64,000 bases of DNA from Marininema mesophilum (GCF_900106775.1 NZ_FNNQ01000010.1:84097-148096), one strand, 5' to 3'. Positions 33,474 to 42,813 are shown, counted from the stretch's first letter. Notes: a model not told the origin generated them from the letters alone. Numbers and translations: made by a program.

Positions 33474-34997
33474 GTGGAAGGGAAGAGCCTGGGAGGACGA
33501 TACGAGATTCTCCGCCGTCTTGGTGGCGGTGGTATGGCTGTCGTTTATTTAGCCCGGGATCAGCTTCTGGAACGACAAGTTGCCATAAAAGTGATGAATG
33601 AGTCCCTGAGCCATGACGAAGATTTTATCCGTCGTTTTGCGCGAGAGGCAAAGGCTGCTGCAATTATGTCCCATCCCCATGTGATTGATGTGTATGATGT
33701 GGGGCGGGAAGGTAATATTCATTACATGGTGATGGAAAATATGGAGGCTTCGTTGATGGATGTAATCCATCAACGAGGACCTCTCTCTCCACAAGAAGCG
33801 GTTTCCATTATCTCGCAAGTTTGTGGGGGATTGGCCCACGCTCATGAACAGGGAATTATTCATCGAGATATTAAGCCCCATAACATCATGTTTAAAAATG
33901 ATCAACACAAAATAGGGGATTTTGGTATCTCACGCTTAAATGGGGCAACTTCGATTACCCAGACAGGATTTGTCATGGGTTCTGTACACTATTTTTCACC
34001 TGAACAGGCCCGTGGTCGAGATATAGGTTACCAGAGTGATGTCTACTCATTGGGTGTGGTACTCTTTTATCTAGTGACAGGAGTATTGCCTTTTGATGGA
34101 GAAGAGGCGGTAGCGATTGCATTGAATCACTTGCAGGAGCCCGTTCCTGATCCTAGACAGTGGAATCCTAATATTCCTCAAGGAGTATGTGAAGTAATCT
34201 ATCGGGCGATGGAGAAGGAACCCCATCTTCGCTATACGACTGCCGATGAAATGAAGAAAGACCTGGACCAAGCACTTAACAAATCCTTTATTATATCAAA
34301 GCCGAGCACAGCACCTCCTATGATGATAAGCGCAAAGGGAGATAATCATTCGGACGTCAACAGACAAGTGTTTGGAGGGCAAGTGCCTACGGTTAAGAAA
34401 TCGGGCGGTAAAAGAATGGGTTGTCTCTTTGCTGCCGGCGCTTTAGCCATAATTGCGCTAACCATATTTGTGCTATTATTTTCGTATGTATGGTATAACA
34501 GGTACAGTTTAGGCGGTCTCGGAATGTCTAAAGTGGAAATGCCAACAGGGAGTCAGCAAGAATTTAGAGCAAAAAAGTATCAAGATGTGAAACCTTACTA
34601 TGATCGCGGTAAAACCAAAGATGAGCCATTTACCTCAGGACGTGCTGCTAAGCCAATTGCTCCGCAAAATCCAAAGAATGGTATGGGGAAAAACGCTACT
34701 TTTAGTGGGTTTACTCGTACAGGTTCTGGCGGTAATTATAAGGTGTCCGTTGATATAAAGGCTCCAGCGGGTCAAGAAGTGTTCTACGATGTCAGAGTTA
34801 CTGATAATGAGGGCACAAAACTGGTAACTAACCGTCAGCCGATTAAGCCTAAGAGCAAGGGCCCTACTCGCTTCTCCGTATCTACGCCCAGTCCAACCGG
34901 ATCAGGGTTTGTAAAAATTAGAATGTATCGGGTGGACCCGGTTACCAATGAAACCTTCGATACAGTGGAATACTTGCTAGAAAAAGTAGATCAGTAA
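33474..34997 (+). CDS. PrkC/PknB-like Ser/Thr protein kinase without PASTA repeats
   Basis: About 507 residues. The Hanks-type kinase domain fills residues 9-265: glycine loop LGGGGMAVVYLA, catalytic Lys in QVAIKV (Lys39), IIHRDIKPHNIMF, KIGDFGIS with Asp of the DFG, SVHYFSPEQARG, YQSDVYSLGVVLFYL. A linker leads to a single membrane helix (FAAGALAIIALTIFVLLFSY, about residue 320-345). The outside part of about 160 residues has no PASTA repeats; it ends in a beta-rich domain (VSVDIKAPAGQEVFYDVRVT, FVKIRMYRVDP). It should phosphorylate cytoplasmic proteins in response to an external signal. GTG 33474 fits GAAGGTGAT best; ATG 33468 is possible. Confidence 0.85.
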   Translation: MEGKSLGGRYEILRRLGGGGMAVVYLARDQLLERQVAIKVMNESLSHDEDFIRRFAREAKAAAIMSHPHVIDVYDVGREGNIHYMVMENMEASLMDVIHQRGPLSPQEAVSIISQVCGGLAHAHEQGIIHRDIKPHNIMFKNDQHKIGDFGISRLNGATSITQTGFVMGSVHYFSPEQARGRDIGYQSDVYSLGVVLFYLVTGVLPFDGEEAVAIALNHLQEPVPDPRQWNPNIPQGVCEVIYRAMEKEPHLRYTTADEMKKDLDQALNKSFIISKPSTAPPMMISAKGDNHSDVNRQVFGGQVPTVKKSGGKRMGCLFAAGALAIIALTIFVLLFSYVWYNRYSLGGLGMSKVEMPTGSQQEFRAKKYQDVKPYYDRGKTKDEPFTSGRAAKPIAPQNPKNGMGKNATFSGFTRTGSGGNYKVSVDIKAPAGQEVFYDVRVTDNEGTKLVTNRQPIKPKSKGPTRFSVSTPSPTGSGFVKIRMYRVDPVTNETFDTVEYLLEKVDQ

Positions 34998-35034
34998 GGG
35001 CGTAGCGAAGGGATCTCCTTCGTATGCCCTTTTT
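34996..35034 (+). terminator. Intrinsic terminator of the kinase gene
   Basis: AAGGGCGTAGCGAAGG pairs with CCTTCGTATGCCCTT (one mismatch) and is followed by T5. Confidence 0.85.
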
Positions 35035-35128
35035 ATATATCAAGGGAAAGGGCTAGTCGGTTATCGTATAGAACCTCCTTATGGTATAACTAAATGGAAG
35101 AAAAATTGACATGGCGAGGAGGAAGATT

Positions 35129-35956
35129 ATGAAGTCATTGCAACAAGAAATCATTGCTGAATTAGGGGTAGCATCCTCGATCTCTCCTGAGACAGAAGTG
35201 AAGAAACGGGTCGACTTTATCAAAGGCTACCTGACTCATACAGGGTCAAAGGGGCTTGTCCTCGGTATTTCTGGAGGTCAGGACTCCTCTCTAGCAGGCC
35301 GCTTGTGTCAATTGGCAGTAGAAGAGTTACGCCAAGTGACAGGCGAGGACTACGCATTTATCGCCATGCGCCTCCCCTATGGAGTACAGCGAGATGAAGA
35401 GGATGCCCAGCGCGCCCTTCGTTTCATCCGGCCGGATAAAAGCTTGGTAGTGAATATCAAAGAAGCTGTGGACGAAAGCGTCCGTTCATTTCTAGATGGA
35501 GCGGGAGTTGGACTTTCTGATTATGTCAAAGGGAATTGTAAAGCGCGGGAGCGGATGATTTCCCAGTACAATGTAGCGGGTCATTATGGTTTTCTTGTTG
35601 TAGGGACAGACCATGCGGCCGAAGCGGTAACAGGATTTTTCACCAAGTATGGTGATGGCGGGGCAGACCTGGTTCCACTCTTTGGATTAAGTAAGCGTCA
35701 GGGCAAAGAGCTTCTGAAATACCTAGGGGCAGAACCAGTAGTCTATGAGAAAGTTCCTACAGCAGATCTCCTTGACGATAACCCAGGTCAAGCCGATGAA
35801 ACGGAGCTGGCTCTCACCTACGAGATCATCGATGATTATCTGGAAGGAAAAGAAATAGCAGAAGAAGATGCTACGAAGCTGGAACAACGTTTTCTAGCAA
35901 CTAGGCATAAACGGACGATTCCTGTATCCGTACTGGATACGTGGTGGAAGGATTGA
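35129..35956 (+). CDS. nadE: Ammonia-dependent NAD synthetase
   Basis: A 275-residue NAD synthetase of the short NH3-dependent type. The ATP pyrophosphatase loop is LVLGISGGQDSSLAGRL near residue 45; then AMRLPYGVQRDEEDA, DYVKGNCKARERMISQYN, LVVGTDHAAEAVTGFFTKYG, DLVPLFGLSKRQGKELL and the C-terminal KRTIPVSVLDTWW. It converts deamido-NAD to NAD in the last step of NAD synthesis. ATG 35129 follows GAGGAGGAAG; an in-frame ATG at 35111 has none. Confidence 0.96.
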   Translation: MKSLQQEIIAELGVASSISPETEVKKRVDFIKGYLTHTGSKGLVLGISGGQDSSLAGRLCQLAVEELRQVTGEDYAFIAMRLPYGVQRDEEDAQRALRFIRPDKSLVVNIKEAVDESVRSFLDGAGVGLSDYVKGNCKARERMISQYNVAGHYGFLVVGTDHAAEAVTGFFTKYGDGGADLVPLFGLSKRQGKELLKYLGAEPVVYEKVPTADLLDDNPGQADETELALTYEIIDDYLEGKEIAEEDATKLEQRFLATRHKRTIPVSVLDTWWKD

Positions 35957-35962
35957 ATAGAT

Positions 35963-36004
35963 AAAAGGGGCCCCTTCGTGTAGAGAAGGTGTGCCCCTTT
36001 TTTT
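35963..36004. terminator. Terminator between convergent genes
   Basis: AAAAGGGGC with inner CCTTC pairs with GAAGG and GCCCCTTTT; T7 follows on the plus strand. Confidence 0.85.
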
Positions 36005-36013
36005 ATATTACAT

Positions 36014-36592
36014 CTAGCAATGTTCTTTTTTCCTCACAATAGCAAGGGAAGGCGCTTGGTTTCGATTGAGCAATTGATAGTGAGCCGTATCAAAACAGCG
36101 TGCATCCAATGATTCAAGTTGATGGAGCACAGCTGTCGCCTCTTCATTTCCTCCAGGATGCCCAGTATAGAGAACGAGGGTGAGAGTGCCACCGGGTGCC
36201 AGAAGGTCTAAAGATTGTTGGATAGCAGATAAGGTAGTCACCGGCAATGTGGTTACCCCTGGGTCTCCCTTTGGTAGGTACCCGAGATTAAACATAATCG
36301 CGTGAACTTGGGTAACATTGACCTCGGTTAGAGACTCTGCCATATGATGATGACCTCGATGGATCAAGGAGACACGGTCAGCAAGATTGACTTCTTGTAG
36401 ACGACGATGCGTAATCTCAAGTGCCTGAGCTTGGATATCATAGGTGAACACATGACCTTCAGCACCGACGGTTTGGGCGAGAAAGAGGGTGTCATGTCCA
36501 TTTCCCGCCGTTGCATCTATGGCGATAGCACCAGGAAATAAGGAATCCTTCACCAGGGTATGGGTGAAGGACAAGATGGAAGCTACATTCAT
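36014..36592 (-). CDS. mnmM: tRNA-modifying SAM methyltransferase, YtqB/MnmM type
   Basis: A 192-residue class I methyltransferase. Motif I is AIDATAGNGHDTLFLAQTVG; then HVFTYDIQAQALEITHRRL, HAIMFNLGYLPKGDPGVTT (a family hallmark) and LVLYTGHPGGNEEATAVL. It matches B. subtilis YtqB, now called MnmM, reported to methylate nm5s2U to mnm5s2U at the wobble position of tRNA in Gram-positives lacking MnmC. Its ATG overlaps the stop codon of the upstream ytqA gene (ATGA), as expected for a functional pair. Confidence 0.88.
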   Translation of the reverse strand: MNVASILSFTHTLVKDSLFPGAIAIDATAGNGHDTLFLAQTVGAEGHVFTYDIQAQALEITHRRLQEVNLADRVSLIHRGHHHMAESLTEVNVTQVHAIMFNLGYLPKGDPGVTTLPVTTLSAIQQSLDLLAPGGTLTLVLYTGHPGGNEEATAVLHQLESLDARCFDTAHYQLLNRNQAPSLAIVRKKEHC

Positions 36593-37596
36593 AGGATGGA
36601 GGTCACCCCCGCAGGACGTGTGCGCACAGGGAGTGACATGGTCATGGATGGTTTCCAGTGCTTTCCTTGCCAGGAGTCCCGTCGTTTTAGCTCATCATCG
36701 ATGGCGGTGAGTGCTTCCCACTTTTTCGTACTCCACATAGGTCCGATCATCAGGTCGGGGGGGCCATCTCCCGTAACTCGGTGGATGATCATCTCAGGAG
36801 GAAGCATTTCTAGGGTGTCTACGACAAGGTTGACATAGGTATCCCGGTCGAGAAACTCAAGTAAACCTTCTTTATATTGTTTGACCATCAATGTCTTCTT
36901 GAGGAGGTGAAGGGAATGGATCTTGATCCCTTGCAGGTCCATGGCGGCACAAGCACGGGCAGTATCTAACATCATTTCAGGTGTTTCTTGCGGTAAACCA
37001 AAGATAATATGAGCACAGACCCGTATCCCCCGTGCACGCAACTTTGTCACCGCATCAAGGAAACAAGCATAGTCATGGGCACGGTTAATCAGGTCAGAGG
37101 TGGATTCATGAACGGTTTGTAAACCGAGCTCCACCCAGAGATAGGTTCGCTGGTTAATCTCTTCGAGAAGATCGAGAACATCATCAGGTAGGCAATCCGG
37201 CCGGGTGGCGATGGAAAGCCCCACTACACCCGGTTGTTTCATGATGACCTCATACATCGGACGAAGTTCTTCTACAGGAGCATAGGTGTTGCTAAAGGCT
37301 TGGAAATAGCCGAGGTATTTGGCCTCTGGCCATTTTTGGTGCATCCGATTTTTTACCTTCTCAAACTGCTCCTCTAGGTCATCTCGTCGACGTCCAGCGA
37401 AATCCCCTGATCCCAAGGGACTACAAAAAGTGCATCCCCCAGGCTTTCCCACAGTGAGATCACGATTGGGACAAGAGAATCCACCGTCAAGGGGGACCTT
37501 AAAAACCTTTCCCCCAAAATGATTCCGAAGGTAATAATTAAATGTATGGTATCGCTTCTCTCCCCAGGTAAGGGGGCTAAGTTGTTCTGTCGTCAT
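36589..37596 (-). CDS. ytqA: YtqA-type radical SAM protein
   Basis: A 335-residue radical SAM enzyme. The cluster motif is GGFSCPNRDLTVGKPGGCTF followed by C, in which three cysteines (CPNRD and GGCTFC) bind the 4Fe-4S cluster in the spacing typical of YtqA/Elp3-like proteins. Further motifs are YLGYFQAFSNTYAPVEEL, GLSIATRPDCL, LWVELGLQTVHEST and VCAHIIFGLPQET. It is translationally coupled to mnmM, which agrees with a part in wobble-uridine modification reported for the B. subtilis pair; the exact step is not settled here. Confidence 0.9.
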   Translation of the reverse strand: MTTEQLSPLTWGEKRYHTFNYYLRNHFGGKVFKVPLDGGFSCPNRDLTVGKPGGCTFCSPLGSGDFAGRRRDDLEEQFEKVKNRMHQKWPEAKYLGYFQAFSNTYAPVEELRPMYEVIMKQPGVVGLSIATRPDCLPDDVLDLLEEINQRTYLWVELGLQTVHESTSDLINRAHDYACFLDAVTKLRARGIRVCAHIIFGLPQETPEMMLDTARACAAMDLQGIKIHSLHLLKKTLMVKQYKEGLLEFLDRDTYVNLVVDTLEMLPPEMIIHRVTGDGPPDLMIGPMWSTKKWEALTAIDDELKRRDSWQGKHWKPSMTMSLPVRTRPAGVTSIL

Positions 37597-37661
37597 GGTA
37601 AAACCGCCTTTTATCTGCCGAATTCGTTCCCATTATACTACAATTTTCGCGATTCCCAAGT

Positions 37662-37691
37662 TTGATTCTCCGCTTCTCGGGAAAACATAAT
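37662..37691 (+). promoter_or_regulatory. Candidate SigA promoter of the ferritin-like gene
   Basis: TTGATT at 37662-37667 and CATAAT at 37686-37691 are 18 bases apart, about 40 bases before the start codon. Confidence 0.5.
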
Positions 37692-37733
37692 CTAAGAAGT
37701 AATGGTAAGAACTAAAAAGGGGACGATGTTGCC

Positions 37734-38171
37734 ATGGATAACAACCAAATTAAAACCCTAATCGAGGGATTAAACGAAGATCTATCATATGAGTATGCTG
37801 CGGTGATTACATACACATATAATGCTGCTACTATATCTGGGCTTTCTCGCCCGATTTTAAAGGATTTCTTTGAGGCGGAGGCACAGGACGAACTCAAACA
37901 CGCTCGCTTCCTCTCAGAAAAGATTTCTGCTCTGGGGGGTAATCCCTTAGTAAATCCAGCTACAGTAAAACAGGCCAGGGGTGTTCGAGAAATGCTGGAG
38001 AATGCGATTGCTGACGAGTCAGCGACGATTGAGCGTTATGTTAAGCGGATCAATCAAGCAGAAACCACTGGTCAATACGGCCTCAAATTAGAGCTTGAAG
38101 ATATGCTCGCCGAAGAGTCCAATCACAAAGAAGAGATGGAGCGGTTGTTGGAAGATCCACGCCTTTCTTAA
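37734..38171 (+). CDS. Ferritin-like (bacterioferritin/rubrerythrin-type) diiron protein
   Basis: A 145-residue four-helix protein. Potential iron ligands sit in LSYEYAAVITYTY (helix 1), EAEAQDELKHARFLSEKI (helix 2, ExxH), NAIADESATIERYVKR (helix 3) and DMLAEESNHKEEMERLL (helix 4, ExxH). This is the ferritin-like diiron pattern. Possible roles are iron storage or peroxide-linked iron oxidation. No heme ligand or rubredoxin domain is present. The ribosome site GGGGACG is weak and about 12 bases from ATG 37734. Monocistronic. Confidence 0.82.
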   Translation: MDNNQIKTLIEGLNEDLSYEYAAVITYTYNAATISGLSRPILKDFFEAEAQDELKHARFLSEKISALGGNPLVNPATVKQARGVREMLENAIADESATIERYVKRINQAETTGQYGLKLELEDMLAEESNHKEEMERLLEDPRLS

Positions 38172-38188
38172 AGTGAAATTTTGATAAA

Positions 38189-38222
38189 AGGAGCCGATGT
38201 ATTGCGTCGACTTCTTTTTTTT
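38189..38222 (+). terminator. Intrinsic terminator of the ferritin-like gene
   Basis: AGGAGCCGA pairs imperfectly with TCGACTTCT and runs into eight T. Confidence 0.65.
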
Positions 38223-38291
38223 GTCTACAAAACCTATTATAAATCGATATAATAACATCGACTGAACATTTATATTCAAGGAGGATTATAT

Positions 38292-38990
38292 GTGAACAAG
38301 ATTATGATCGTAGAAGATGATCCCAAAATAAGTTCGTTGCTTCAATCTCATTTAGAAAAATATGGGTATCAAGGAATCGTCGCAGAGGATTTCGATCTCA
38401 TTCTCCATTTATTCGAGAAGGAAGAACCGCAGCTTGTCTTGTTAGATGTGAACCTTCCAAAATATGATGGCTTTTATTGGTGTAGAAAAATCCGGTTGAT
38501 ATCTACTTGCCCTATACTATTTATCTCTGCTCGGGAAGGAATGATGGATCAGGTAATTGCTCTACAAAATGGAGCCGATGACTATATTACGAAGCCCTTT
38601 TATCCCGAGGTGGTAGTAGCCAAGATTGAAAGCCATCTCCGTCGTGCATATGGAAAGTATGCGGGAGTGAAACCCCAGAGAATGATCAAGGTCTCGAATC
38701 TTATCTTGTATCCGGATATCCTTGAGCTGGAATTAGAGGGTAAAAAGACAGAATTAAGTCACAAAGAGACTGCATTGCTGGAACTATTGCTGGAGCATGC
38801 GAATCAAGTAGTGGGACGAGAATATTTGTTGGATGTATTGTGGGATGATCATCAATTTGTGGATGGCAACACGCTGACCGTCTATGTAACAAGAACACGC
38901 AAAAAATTAAAGGATGTAGGAGTAGTAGGTGCGATTGAAACCATTCGAGGGGCAGGGTATCGGTTCAAAGAAACATGGGGGGATGAATGA
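38292..38990 (+). CDS. BceR-like response regulator (OmpR family)
   Basis: A 232-residue response regulator. The receiver domain has MIVEDDPKI (acidic pocket), the phosphoacceptor Asp in LVLLDVNLPKYDGF near residue 52, and ADDYITKPF. The C-terminal winged helix has ELSHKETALLELLLEHANQV, GNTLTVYVTRTRKKL and TIRGAGYRF. It is paired with the sensor kinase that starts in an ATGA overlap and with a Bce-type ABC transporter. In Bacilli such modules sense and resist lipid-II-targeting peptides such as bacitracin. The GTG start follows AAGGAGGA. Confidence 0.9.
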   Translation: MNKIMIVEDDPKISSLLQSHLEKYGYQGIVAEDFDLILHLFEKEEPQLVLLDVNLPKYDGFYWCRKIRLISTCPILFISAREGMMDQVIALQNGADDYITKPFYPEVVVAKIESHLRRAYGKYAGVKPQRMIKVSNLILYPDILELELEGKKTELSHKETALLELLLEHANQVVGREYLLDVLWDDHQFVDGNTLTVYVTRTRKKLKDVGVVGAIETIRGAGYRFKETWGDE

Positions 38991-39961
38991 TGAGGCTTTT
39001 TTGGCGAGAGCATATTTCTTTACTCTTATTTAATATGTTGCAACTTGTTTCAGTAATGCTGATCTATTGGCTGGATGGCTTTCGGAATCTTCCTACAGCA
39101 TTCTATTCCATCTTTTTTGGTTTCTTTTTACTATCGATCTATCTTATGATCCGCTACCTAACTCATCGATCCTTCTATTTACAATTATCCATTTTTGAGG
39201 AGGGGATTGATTCCCGTGGATCTTCTTCCTTGTCTCAAACCTTACAAGAGTACCTCCAAGTACAATATCGCTTTTATCAGGAGAAGATCCATCGATATGA
39301 AAATAAACAACAACAGCATCTCACCTTCATCACTCAATGGGTTCATCAGATGAAAACCCCCTTATCCGTGATTCAGCTTACGATGAAAGGAAAAGTAGAT
39401 CCTATTTTCCAAAATATTCAAGAGGAAATCAGCCGAATTAGTGCGGGTTTAGAAACCATATTACATACTGCTCGACTTGAAGTGTTTGAGCACGATTTTC
39501 ATGTACAAAGAGTATCCTTGCAGTCACTGGTGAATGAAGTTGTATCTGAGCATAAAGGTTCCTTCATTCGTCACAAGGTATATCCGGAAAATACCATTGA
39601 TTCGTCTATACATGTAGAAACAGATCCGAAATGGCTATCCTTTTTGATCACTCAGCTCATTGTGAATGCCATTCGTTATTCTGCGGGAATTAGTGAAACC
39701 GTTACGATTTCAGCATATCTGCGAGGGCGAGAGTGGGTATTAGAGATTCGAGACAGAGGCATCGGTATACCAATACAGGACATTTATCGTGTCTGCGAAC
39801 CGTATTTTACCGGGGAGAATGGGCGGAAATACAGGGAGTCTACAGGGATGGGTTTATACTTAGTTCAAGAAGTGTGTAAGAAGCTTCATCATGAATTTGA
39901 AATTGAGTCTGAAGAGGGGAAGGGGACTGTGGTGCGAATTCTTTTTTTCAATGCTCACTAA
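38987..39961 (+). CDS. BceS-like intramembrane-sensing histidine kinase
   Basis: A 324-residue sensor kinase. Two N-terminal helices are joined by a very short loop (LIYWLDGFRNLPTAFYSIFF), the hallmark of intramembrane-sensing kinases that have no ligand domain. The phosphoacceptor His is in FITQWVHQMKTPLSVIQL; N box is LIVNAIRYSAG, G1 is EIRDRGIGIP, G2 is STGMGLYLVQE. In the Bce type the transporter flux is the signal. Its start overlaps the regulator stop by four bases. Confidence 0.9.
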   Translation: MMRLFWREHISLLLFNMLQLVSVMLIYWLDGFRNLPTAFYSIFFGFFLLSIYLMIRYLTHRSFYLQLSIFEEGIDSRGSSSLSQTLQEYLQVQYRFYQEKIHRYENKQQQHLTFITQWVHQMKTPLSVIQLTMKGKVDPIFQNIQEEISRISAGLETILHTARLEVFEHDFHVQRVSLQSLVNEVVSEHKGSFIRHKVYPENTIDSSIHVETDPKWLSFLITQLIVNAIRYSAGISETVTISAYLRGREWVLEIRDRGIGIPIQDIYRVCEPYFTGENGRKYRESTGMGLYLVQEVCKKLHHEFEIESEEGKGTVVRILFFNAH

Positions 39962-39962
39962 C

Positions 39963-39990
39963 CTTACAACTGATTTAAGGTTTTTGTAAG
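39963..39990 (+). promoter_or_regulatory. Candidate BceR-type operator upstream of the transporter genes
   Basis: CTTACAA at 39963-39969 and TTGTAAG at 39984-39990 form an inverted repeat. A -10-like TACACT lies at 40023-40028 without a good -35, as in activator-dependent promoters. B. subtilis BceR sites also contain TNACA/TGTAA arms, but with shorter spacing, so this is only a candidate. Confidence 0.5.
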
Positions 39991-40059
39991 CTAATTCAAT
40001 AGAGAAAGGAAAATGACTTTGCTACACTCGAGCTATCTCATCCAGAAGGAGTTGGATTC

Positions 40060-40833
40060 ATGGAGATTTGTAAAGTAAGTCACTTAAATAAGATATACGG
40101 TGGCAAAGTGTTAAATAAAGCACTCTCGGATATTAACCTCACCATACGAAAAGGTGAATTTATCGGTATCATGGGTCCATCCGGAAGCGGGAAAACGACG
40201 CTTCTCAATATGATCTCTACCATTGATAAGCCATCCTCTGGAGAAGTGATCATCAACGGAAAAGATCCCCACAGTCTAAAGAGAAGCGAACTAGCACTTT
40301 TTCGCCGGCGGGCATTAGGCTTTGTCTTCCAAGATTTTAATCTTCTTGACACCTTGACCATCGAAGAGAATATCGTCCTTCCCTTCGTCCTCGACAAAAA
40401 AAGACTTGAGGTCATGGTACGGAACCTGATGGCAGTAGCTAAGCAGCTCGATATCGTGGATATTCTCAAAAAGCGAACCTATGAGGTATCCGGTGGCCAA
40501 ATACAACGGGCCGCTATCGCCAGAGCGATTATCCACTCACCATCTTTGTTGTTAGCTGATGAACCTACAGGAAACTTAGATTCCAAATCTGCTCGCACAG
40601 TGATGGAGATGTTAGAATCAATCAACAAAACCGATGACACGACGATGATGTTAGTTACCCATGACCCTTTAGCCGCTAGTTACTGTCACCGCGTAGTCTT
40701 TATAAAAGATGGAAAATTGGAGAGTCAAATTTACCGTGGACATAATCGCCAACAATTTTTCCAAGAAATCATCGATATGCTGTCCCTACTAGGAGGGAAT
40801 GCTCATGAACTTTCGTCAGTTCGCGCTAAATAA
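40060..40833 (+). CDS. BceA-like ABC transporter ATP-binding protein
   Basis: A 257-residue MacB/BceA-type ATPase. Walker A is IMGPSGSGKTTLLNMISTID, the Q-loop is LGFVFQDFNLLDTLTIEENI, the signature is EVSGGQIQRAAIARAI, Walker B is LLLADEPTGNLDSKSA and the H-loop is LVTHDPLAASYCHR. It powers the BceB-like permease, whose gene overlaps by 29 bases, and is expected to protect against antimicrobial peptides. Confidence 0.92.
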   Translation: MEICKVSHLNKIYGGKVLNKALSDINLTIRKGEFIGIMGPSGSGKTTLLNMISTIDKPSSGEVIINGKDPHSLKRSELALFRRRALGFVFQDFNLLDTLTIEENIVLPFVLDKKRLEVMVRNLMAVAKQLDIVDILKKRTYEVSGGQIQRAAIARAIIHSPSLLLADEPTGNLDSKSARTVMEMLESINKTDDTTMMLVTHDPLAASYCHRVVFIKDGKLESQIYRGHNRQQFFQEIIDMLSLLGGNAHELSSVRAK

Positions 40834-42712
40834 TGTCAAGCGCGATGCGAGGGTATATGCTGGGCATTTTCTTAGCTGCTCTTTTTCGGTGATGATTTTC
40901 TTTATCTATGCGATGGTCATGTTTCACCCGCAATTATCGCAATTAAACCTTGGAGAAGGTACTTATGAAGGTGTGTTTGCGGTCGAGTGTGTAATTTATG
41001 GATTTTCTATTTTGTTTCTGCTTTATTCAATGAGCGTTTTCTTAAAGGCTAGAAACAAGGAGTTTGGGATTCTCAGGATGCTTGGAGCTACGAGATCACA
41101 AGTGATCTATCTAATTTTATTAGAAAATATGGTTATCGGGATTGGCTCTATTCTGATCGGGGTCGTGTGTGGGTTAGCCACTTCTAAGCTATTTCTTATG
41201 ATCGGTGCGGTAGTTTTGGAAGAGAAAGAACTCCCCTTTTACCTCCCAATGAAAGCAATTGCATTTACTTTCATCTTATTTACTAGTTTATTTAGTGCCC
41301 TTTCCTTCGTTACTGTATGGTTTATTCGAAAAAATAAGATCATTCAGTTGTTACTAGGGACAAAGAAACCAAAATCTGAACTAAGGGCCAATGGATGGCT
41401 GGTGCTTTTATCAGCGTGTTGCTTTGTAGCGTCTATCGGTTGTATGCAGTTGAATAAATTAGAACCTCAAGTGATTATTCTCATATTGTTGTTAGGGTGT
41501 ACTGGAACCTACTTTTTTTATACTCAGTTAAGTATGTGGATGATTCAGAAGCTCAAGAAGAAGAAGTCCTTCCTCTGGAGAGGAACAAGGCTCCTATGGG
41601 TATCGGACATGGCATACAAGTTAAAGGACAATTCACGCATGCTCTTTATCATTACGATCGTTTCAGCAATGGCCTTCTCAACAATAGGTGTTATTCTTGC
41701 TACGGAGTACAAGGCAAGAATAATATACCAAAAGACTCCCTTATCAATTGAAGTGAAAGATTATGATAATGAAAAAGAAAAGGCGATAAAAAGAACAAAA
41801 AAGATTGATAAGATACTTATTGGGGAAAATGTTAAATATAAAAAATCGATTATAGACTCTATTTCGTGTAATTTTAAAGGAGCTACCTTTGGACTGGAAA
41901 TAATCCCTCTATCGGACTATCGATCACTAAGAGGAGAATTGCATTTGAAGGATTTTTTAGTAAGAAATGATGAAGTTATCTTAATTAACTCTACATTGAT
42001 AAGACCTATTCAAAATATTGAAAATGGTGTAACCTTATCGCGAGGAAAATTAAAGCTGCGTGTAAAGAGACAAATGAATCAACATGTATTTACTAGTAAT
42101 AACCGGCTGGCTATTGTTTCCGATCAAACTTATGCTCAGGTGAAAAGTTCCAAATCAAAAGATGATTATCAAGAAACATATATTTCTTATTTGATACCAA
42201 TGTGGAAAAACAACGAAAGACCAAGCAACCTTGAGAAGAAAGTAAGTAAAAAAATCGAAAAATTGAATGGTTTTACCGAATCTTTTAGTATAAATAATCT
42301 CAGGGCTGTGCAATATTTATATAAAGAAAAAGATAATCGAATTATTATTTTTATAGGGATATTCATGTCACTTATTTTATCATTATCAATTGTTGGTTTT
42401 CTGTACTTTAAACTATTTACTGATTTTTATCAGGAGAGACAGTCCTACAGGAAACTATCCAAGATAGGGATACGTGTAGGTGAGATGAATCGGATCTCCT
42501 CCTTGAAAATAGCTGTCATGCTTTTCTTTCCATACATTTTTGCTGCATTGGAATCATTAATCAGTTTGTTGATAATGAAAAAACATTTTGGTTTTATAGA
42601 TATTGCACTTCCAACATTGTATGGAATTACCGCGTTTTTTATCTTACAAGTTGCATATTTCTTTATCATTCGTCGCCAGTATATTAATAAGATGAATAAA
42701 GCATTTTTATAG
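40805..42712 (+). CDS. BceB-like ABC permease with large extracellular domain
   Basis: About 635 residues, ten membrane helices. The first four contain LSCSFSVMIFFIYAMVMFHP and the FtsX-type loop KEFGILRMLGATRSQVIYLI. A large external region lies between helices seven and eight, roughly residues 310-510, as in BceB, where it binds the peptide target complex. The external part here is unusually Lys- and AT-rich (KDYDNEKEKAIKRTKKIDK). ATG 40805 lies seven bases after AGGAGGG; ATG 40799 is too close. Confidence 0.88.
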   Translation: MNFRQFALNNVKRDARVYAGHFLSCSFSVMIFFIYAMVMFHPQLSQLNLGEGTYEGVFAVECVIYGFSILFLLYSMSVFLKARNKEFGILRMLGATRSQVIYLILLENMVIGIGSILIGVVCGLATSKLFLMIGAVVLEEKELPFYLPMKAIAFTFILFTSLFSALSFVTVWFIRKNKIIQLLLGTKKPKSELRANGWLVLLSACCFVASIGCMQLNKLEPQVIILILLLGCTGTYFFYTQLSMWMIQKLKKKKSFLWRGTRLLWVSDMAYKLKDNSRMLFIITIVSAMAFSTIGVILATEYKARIIYQKTPLSIEVKDYDNEKEKAIKRTKKIDKILIGENVKYKKSIIDSISCNFKGATFGLEIIPLSDYRSLRGELHLKDFLVRNDEVILINSTLIRPIQNIENGVTLSRGKLKLRVKRQMNQHVFTSNNRLAIVSDQTYAQVKSSKSKDDYQETYISYLIPMWKNNERPSNLEKKVSKKIEKLNGFTESFSINNLRAVQYLYKEKDNRIIIFIGIFMSLILSLSIVGFLYFKLFTDFYQERQSYRKLSKIGIRVGEMNRISSLKIAVMLFFPYIFAALESLISLLIMKKHFGFIDIALPTLYGITAFFILQVAYFFIIRRQYINKMNKAFL

Positions 42713-42813
42713 CTGCTGTCTGCTATTTAGATTCAAATGAATAACCTATTTATCAAATAAATACAAGCGATGATTTTAAACAAAAGACCAAAAATAAAAG
42801 TTCTATTTATAAG

